From NCBI GenBank assembly GCA_012520845.1, contig JAAYNL010000003.1:1-64000 (forward strand): a stretch of 64,000 nucleotides of DNA, given 5' to 3'. This document shows positions 61,503 through 64,000 of the stretch, piece after piece. The stretch comes from Thermoplasmatales archaeon. GTDB lineage: Archaea > Thermoplasmatota > Thermoplasmata > Methanomassiliicoccales > Methanomethylophilaceae. A program made the position numbers and the translations under genes. The notes beneath the pieces were generated by a model, which had not been told where the DNA came from, did no database searches, and worked only from the letters and a program-made list of their open reading frames with translations. Numbering within the stretch: the first letter of the stretch is position 1; every line of letters begins with the position of its first letter.

Positions 61503-62444
61503 TCATTCCCATTCTATGGTGCCCGGGGGCTTGTCGGTGACGTCGTAGACGACCCTCGTCACGTCGGGCACCGAACCCGTTATCCTGCGGGAAATCGCGT
61601 CCAGCACGTCCAGCGGTATCCTGGAGTGCCTGGCGGTCATCGCGTCCGTCGATTCCACGGCCCTCACTACCACGGTCATGCCGTAGGCGCGGGATCCCTT
61701 GACCACGCCCACGGACCTGGTCGGCAGAAGCACCGCGAAGTATTGCCACGGCAACGCCATCCTGCCATCGGTGGCGGCCTTCGAGATCTCCTCCTCCACT
61801 ATGTGGCACGCCTCCCTGACTATGGCAATCTTCTCCGGCGTGACCTCCCCCAGGCACCTGACCGCCAGGGCGGGCCCGGGGAACGGCTGCCTCTCGGAGG
61901 ATTTCACGCCGAGGTGCCTGCCGACGGCCCTGACTTCCTCCTTGTACAGGTCTATGAGCGGTTCGCACAGCTTGAGCCCCATCTTCTCCGGCAGCCCGCC
62001 CACGTTGTGATGGGACTTGACGCTGCCCGACTCGATCACATCCGGGGCGATGGTCCCCTGCACCAGGAACCCTGCGCCGAACCCCTTGGCCTCCCTCTCG
62101 AAGACCCTGATGAACAGCTCGCCGATGATCTTCCTCTTCGCCTCCGGGTCCTCGACCCCGGACAGGGCCTTGAAGAATTCCGCCGACGCGTCGATTATTC
62201 TGTGGTTCAGGCCGGCATCCCCCATCATGCCGCGGACCTCGTCCGTCTCCCCCTTCCTCATCAAGCCGGTGTCGACGTACACGGCGAGCAGGTTGTCTCC
62301 GAGGGCCCTGCTGGCGATGGCGGCGGATACCATGCTGTCCACGCCGCCGGAGCATGCGATTATCGCTTTGGCGTCGCCGACGGTTTCCCTCATCTCGGCG
62401 ATCTTCCCGTCTGAGAACGATACGGGATCGAACATCTCACTCAA
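61503..62444 (-). CDS. guaAB: GMP synthase subunit B (ATP pyrophosphatase)
   Basis: A 313-aa protein with the PP-loop CSGGVDS motif (31-37), the [15 protein letters not shown] segment and a C-terminal dimerisation domain ending TVVVRAVES...GTIEWE. It adenylates XMP for amination; the glutaminase subunit is encoded elsewhere, as is usual in archaea. It overlaps purE by 8 bp. Confidence 0.93.
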   Translation of the reverse strand: MSEMFDPVSFSDGKIAEMRETVGDAKAIIACSGGVDSMVSAAIASRALGDNLLAVYVDTGLMRKGETDEVRGMMGDAGLNHRIIDASAEFFKALSGVEDPEAKRKIIGELFIRVFEREAKGFGAGFLVQGTIAPDVIESGSVKSHHNVGGLPEKMGLKLCEPLIDLYKEEVRAVGRHLGVKSSERQPFPGPALAVRCLGEVTPEKIAIVREACHIVEEEISKAATDGRMALPWQYFAVLLPTRSVGVVKGSRAYGMTVVVRAVESTDAMTARHSRIPLDVLDAISRRITGSVPDVTRVVYDVTDKPPGTIEWE

Positions 62445-62901
62445 TCCCCTTGGAATCCTCCAACACCCTGGATTCCATCCCTTCCCTGTGTGCCCTGAGT
62501 TTTTTCGTAATGTCTGGGTCTTTCACTGCGAGAATCTGCGCCGCGAGTATCGCGGCGTTGTCCCCCCTGTCGAGACCCACGGCGGCGACGGGTATCCCCG
62601 GGGGCATCTGCACCACGGACAGGACGGCGTCCATGCTGATCTTCCCGGAAACCGGGACGCCTATTACGGGTTTCAGCGTGAACGACGCCACGACACCCGG
62701 GAGAGCGGCGGAAAGGCCGGCGATGGCGATGAAAACGTCCGCGTCGGATCCCTTTACCAGGCTCTCGACCCTGGCGGGGGTCCTGTGGGCCGACGCGACG
62801 AAGACGTCGGACGCTATCCCGAACTCCTTCAACAGACCGATTGCCTTTTCGGCGACTGGCATATCGCTCTTGCTGCCCATGACGACGGTGACCTTTGCCA
62901 T
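62437..62901 (-). CDS. purE: N5-carboxyaminoimidazole ribonucleotide mutase / AIR carboxylase
   Basis: A 154-aa PurE with the substrate loop [13 protein letters not shown] at the start, ASAHRTP, the catalytic His region and [23 protein letters not shown]. The [10 protein letters not shown] stretch resembles the CO2-using (class II) type more than E. coli PurE, so no purK partner is needed. First gene of purE-guaAb. Confidence 0.92.
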   Translation of the reverse strand: MAKVTVVMGSKSDMPVAEKAIGLLKEFGIASDVFVASAHRTPARVESLVKGSDADVFIAIAGLSAALPGVVASFTLKPVIGVPVSGKISMDAVLSVVQMPPGIPVAAVGLDRGDNAAILAAQILAVKDPDITKKLRAHREGMESRVLEDSKGIE

Positions 62902-62990
62902 TGCTCGTAGAACCTGCCATATCCGATATAAACCCACCGAGCCCGGGGCCGGGGCCGGCGGTCGCGCCCCGGGTTTGCCTTAAAGTAAAG

Positions 62991-63000
62991 TTATATAACG
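62991..63000 (+). promoter_or_regulatory. TATA box of the small membrane-protein gene
   Basis: TTATATAACG is about 73 nt before the ATG at 63073. A CTTAAAGTAAA just upstream (62979-62989) is shared with the 54.5-kb tandem repeat. Confidence 0.5.
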
Positions 63001-63072
63001 GTTGTTGTTAATCCCATTGCAGGTTTTCGGTTGGGATGCACCCGACTGGAGCAAAAAAAGGAGAAACGGAAA

Positions 63073-63375
63073 ATGGATTGGATGTCAGTATTGACAGTGA
63101 TGGTCTTCGTTTTCGCGCTCGTCATCCTACTGGCCGGTGTCTTCACCGCCTACTTTGGCAGCGGGAAAAGCAGGACGGTCGGCATCGTTCTCCTCCTCGT
63201 CGGATTGGTCGTGGGTTTCCTCTGGGCATATCTGATTGGGTGGAGCGGCATAGAGCCTTTCGCGTCGGTCAACGGGTGGGACGTCGTCTACGACGCCGCC
63301 ATCAACCTGATTGCGGCACTCGTCGGTGCGCTCATCGCGGTCGGCATATTCCTCGTGGCCGTCATGAAAAGCTGA
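63073..63375 (+). CDS. small hypothetical membrane protein
   Basis: A 100-aa protein with three hydrophobic helices (about 5-28, 34-55, 74-98). A GGAG lies 10 nt before ATG 63073. No family is recognised. A GGGGC-GCGA-GCCCC hairpin (63383-63396) follows the stop. Confidence 0.6.
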   Translation: MDWMSVLTVMVFVFALVILLAGVFTAYFGSGKSRTVGIVLLLVGLVVGFLWAYLIGWSGIEPFASVNGWDVVYDAAINLIAALVGALIAVGIFLVAVMKS

Positions 63376-63382
63376 ACCCCAG

Positions 63383-63396
63383 GGGGCGCGAGCCCC
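63383..63396 (+). terminator. short hairpin after the small membrane-protein gene
   Basis: A 5-bp stem with GCGA tetraloop begins 8 nt after the stop. It is short, so it is only a possible terminator. Confidence 0.35.
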
Positions 63397-63497
63397 TTAA
63401 GGGTTTGGCGGTAAACCATTTAAAAAAAACCCTAACATTTTAATATAGGGTATGTTTTGGCTTTCCCAGAGGACCACGGTCCAAAAGTAGGGTTTTT

Positions 63498-63752
63498 ATG
63501 GATTTTTTGGGAAACGTCACACTTGCGCCCGGGGATGGCACCGTCCTTGCTATCGGTTCCGTCGCCCCGGAGATCGGGGATGCCGTGTACGATTCCAAAA
63601 AGAAGAAAATCGGTTCCGTGAGGAGGGTTTTCGGGCCCGTCGACTCCCCCTACGTCAGCGTCAAGCTGAGCGGGAAAACGTCTCCGGGAGACGGGAAACT
63701 CTACTACGCCAAGGAGGGCAAACATGGCATCAAAAGAAAAACACGAGATTGA
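63498..63752 (+). CDS. H/ACA RNP protein Gar1-like
   Basis: An 84-aa small beta-barrel protein ([42 protein letters not shown], shown only as key pieces: [16 protein letters not shown]). It assists Cbf5 in rRNA pseudouridylation. The gene overlaps tfb by 29 bp, a standard archaeal pairing. A TATA-like TTTTAATATAGGG lies at about 63439-63450. Confidence 0.88.
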   Translation: MDFLGNVTLAPGDGTVLAIGSVAPEIGDAVYDSKKKKIGSVRRVFGPVDSPYVSVKLSGKTSPGDGKLYYAKEGKHGIKRKTRD

Positions 63753-64000
63753 GGAGGTCGAGGTCTGCACCGAATGCGGCAGCAGCCACCTGGTCAGGGA
63801 CTACGAGAGAGGGGAACTGCTTTGCGAGGACTGCGGCCTCGTGCTGGATGACCATTTCATCGACCAGGGGCCCGAATGGAGGGCATTCGACGTGGAGCAG
63901 GGCGAGAAGAGGGCGCGTACCGGCGCCCCGATGACATTGACCATCCACGACAAGGGCCTTTCGACGGAGATTTCGTGGAAAAACAAGGACAGCTACGGTA
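63724..64000 (+). CDS. tfb: transcription initiation factor TFB (N-terminal part, runs off the window)
   Basis: 92 residues are present, beginning [15 protein letters not shown]. The zinc ribbon has C-T-E-C at 15-18 and C-E-D-C at 34-37, followed by the B-reader region (PEWRAFD...[17 protein letters not shown]). It recruits RNA polymerase to TBP-bound promoters. The gene overlaps gar1 by 29 bp and is truncated only by the window edge. Confidence 0.93.
   Translation, partial: MASKEKHEIEEVEVCTECGSSHLVRDYERGELLCEDCGLVLDDHFIDQGPEWRAFDVEQGEKRARTGAPMTLTIHDKGLSTEISWKNKDSYG

Overview
The window is archaeal and most likely comes from a methanogen of the Thermoplasmatota, with Methanomassiliicoccales as the best guess. 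Direct signs are archaeal-type information genes (aIF2 gamma, aIF5B, L7Ae, S28e, L24e, S6e, L10/L12, Spt5/NusG, SecE, primase large subunit, Gar1, TFB), TATA-type promoters about 25 nt before many start codons, archaetidylinositol-phosphate synthase, a DUF137 pantoate-pathway enzyme and a DUF2099 protein (methanogenesis marker 8). The methanogen call rests mainly on that marker; no methanogenesis enzyme lies in the window.

Layout. (1) 0.17-1.63 kb: a two-gene unit of a CD-NTase-like nucleotidyltransferase and a DUF6602 protein with a PD-(D/E)XK-like core, a candidate defence system, followed by about 0.8 kb of degenerate DNA. (2) 2.4-15.5 kb: an AT-rich surface-polysaccharide island. It holds a DUF6270-Sel1 protein, an ABC-2 polysaccharide exporter whose ATPase is fused to a very long Sel1-repeat tail, the KDO genes kdsA-kdsD-kdsC, a CMP-sugar synthetase and three glycosyltransferases. 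(3) 15.5-22.3 kb: GC-rich galactofuranose genes (glf, galE, a GlfT2-like transferase), rmlA and two further glycosyltransferases. (4) 22.3-31.98 kb: a Fic AMPylase behind a repeated operator-like site, tRNA-Lys(CUU), cyclophilin, marker 8, then PIN/aIF2 gamma/S6e, PGI/PMI and the L7Ae-S28e-L24e-Ndk-aIF5B operon. (5) 32-45.5 kb: membrane proteins, a second glycosylation cluster, ilvE/ilvN, two GT2 enzymes, and a GDP-heptose-type operon (gmhA-gmhB fusion, hddA, hddC) followed by DUF89. (6) 45.6-55.6 kb: housekeeping genes. (7) 55.7-59.7 kb: the L12-L10-L1 and L11-Spt5-SecE ribosomal region, split by an unusual repeat-bearing gap. (8) 59.9-64 kb: polysaccharide pyruvyl transferase, small proteins, guaAb, purE, gar1 and a truncated tfb.

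How the genes fit together. The most distinctive theme is a bacterial-style envelope-glycan programme in an archaeon. Arabinose-5-P is turned into KDO and probably CMP-KDO. Galactose becomes UDP-Galf, sedoheptulose-7-P becomes a nucleotide-activated heptose, and several GT-A and GT-B transferases probably build a glycan that a TagGH-like ABC exporter moves across the membrane. The strongest candidates for undescribed biology are the nucleotidyltransferase/DUF6602 pair, the Sel1-tailed exporter ATPase with its Sel1-DUF6270 neighbour, the archaeal KDO route, the Ig-like extension on Spt5, and a 39-bp-period palindrome array between rplA and rplK.
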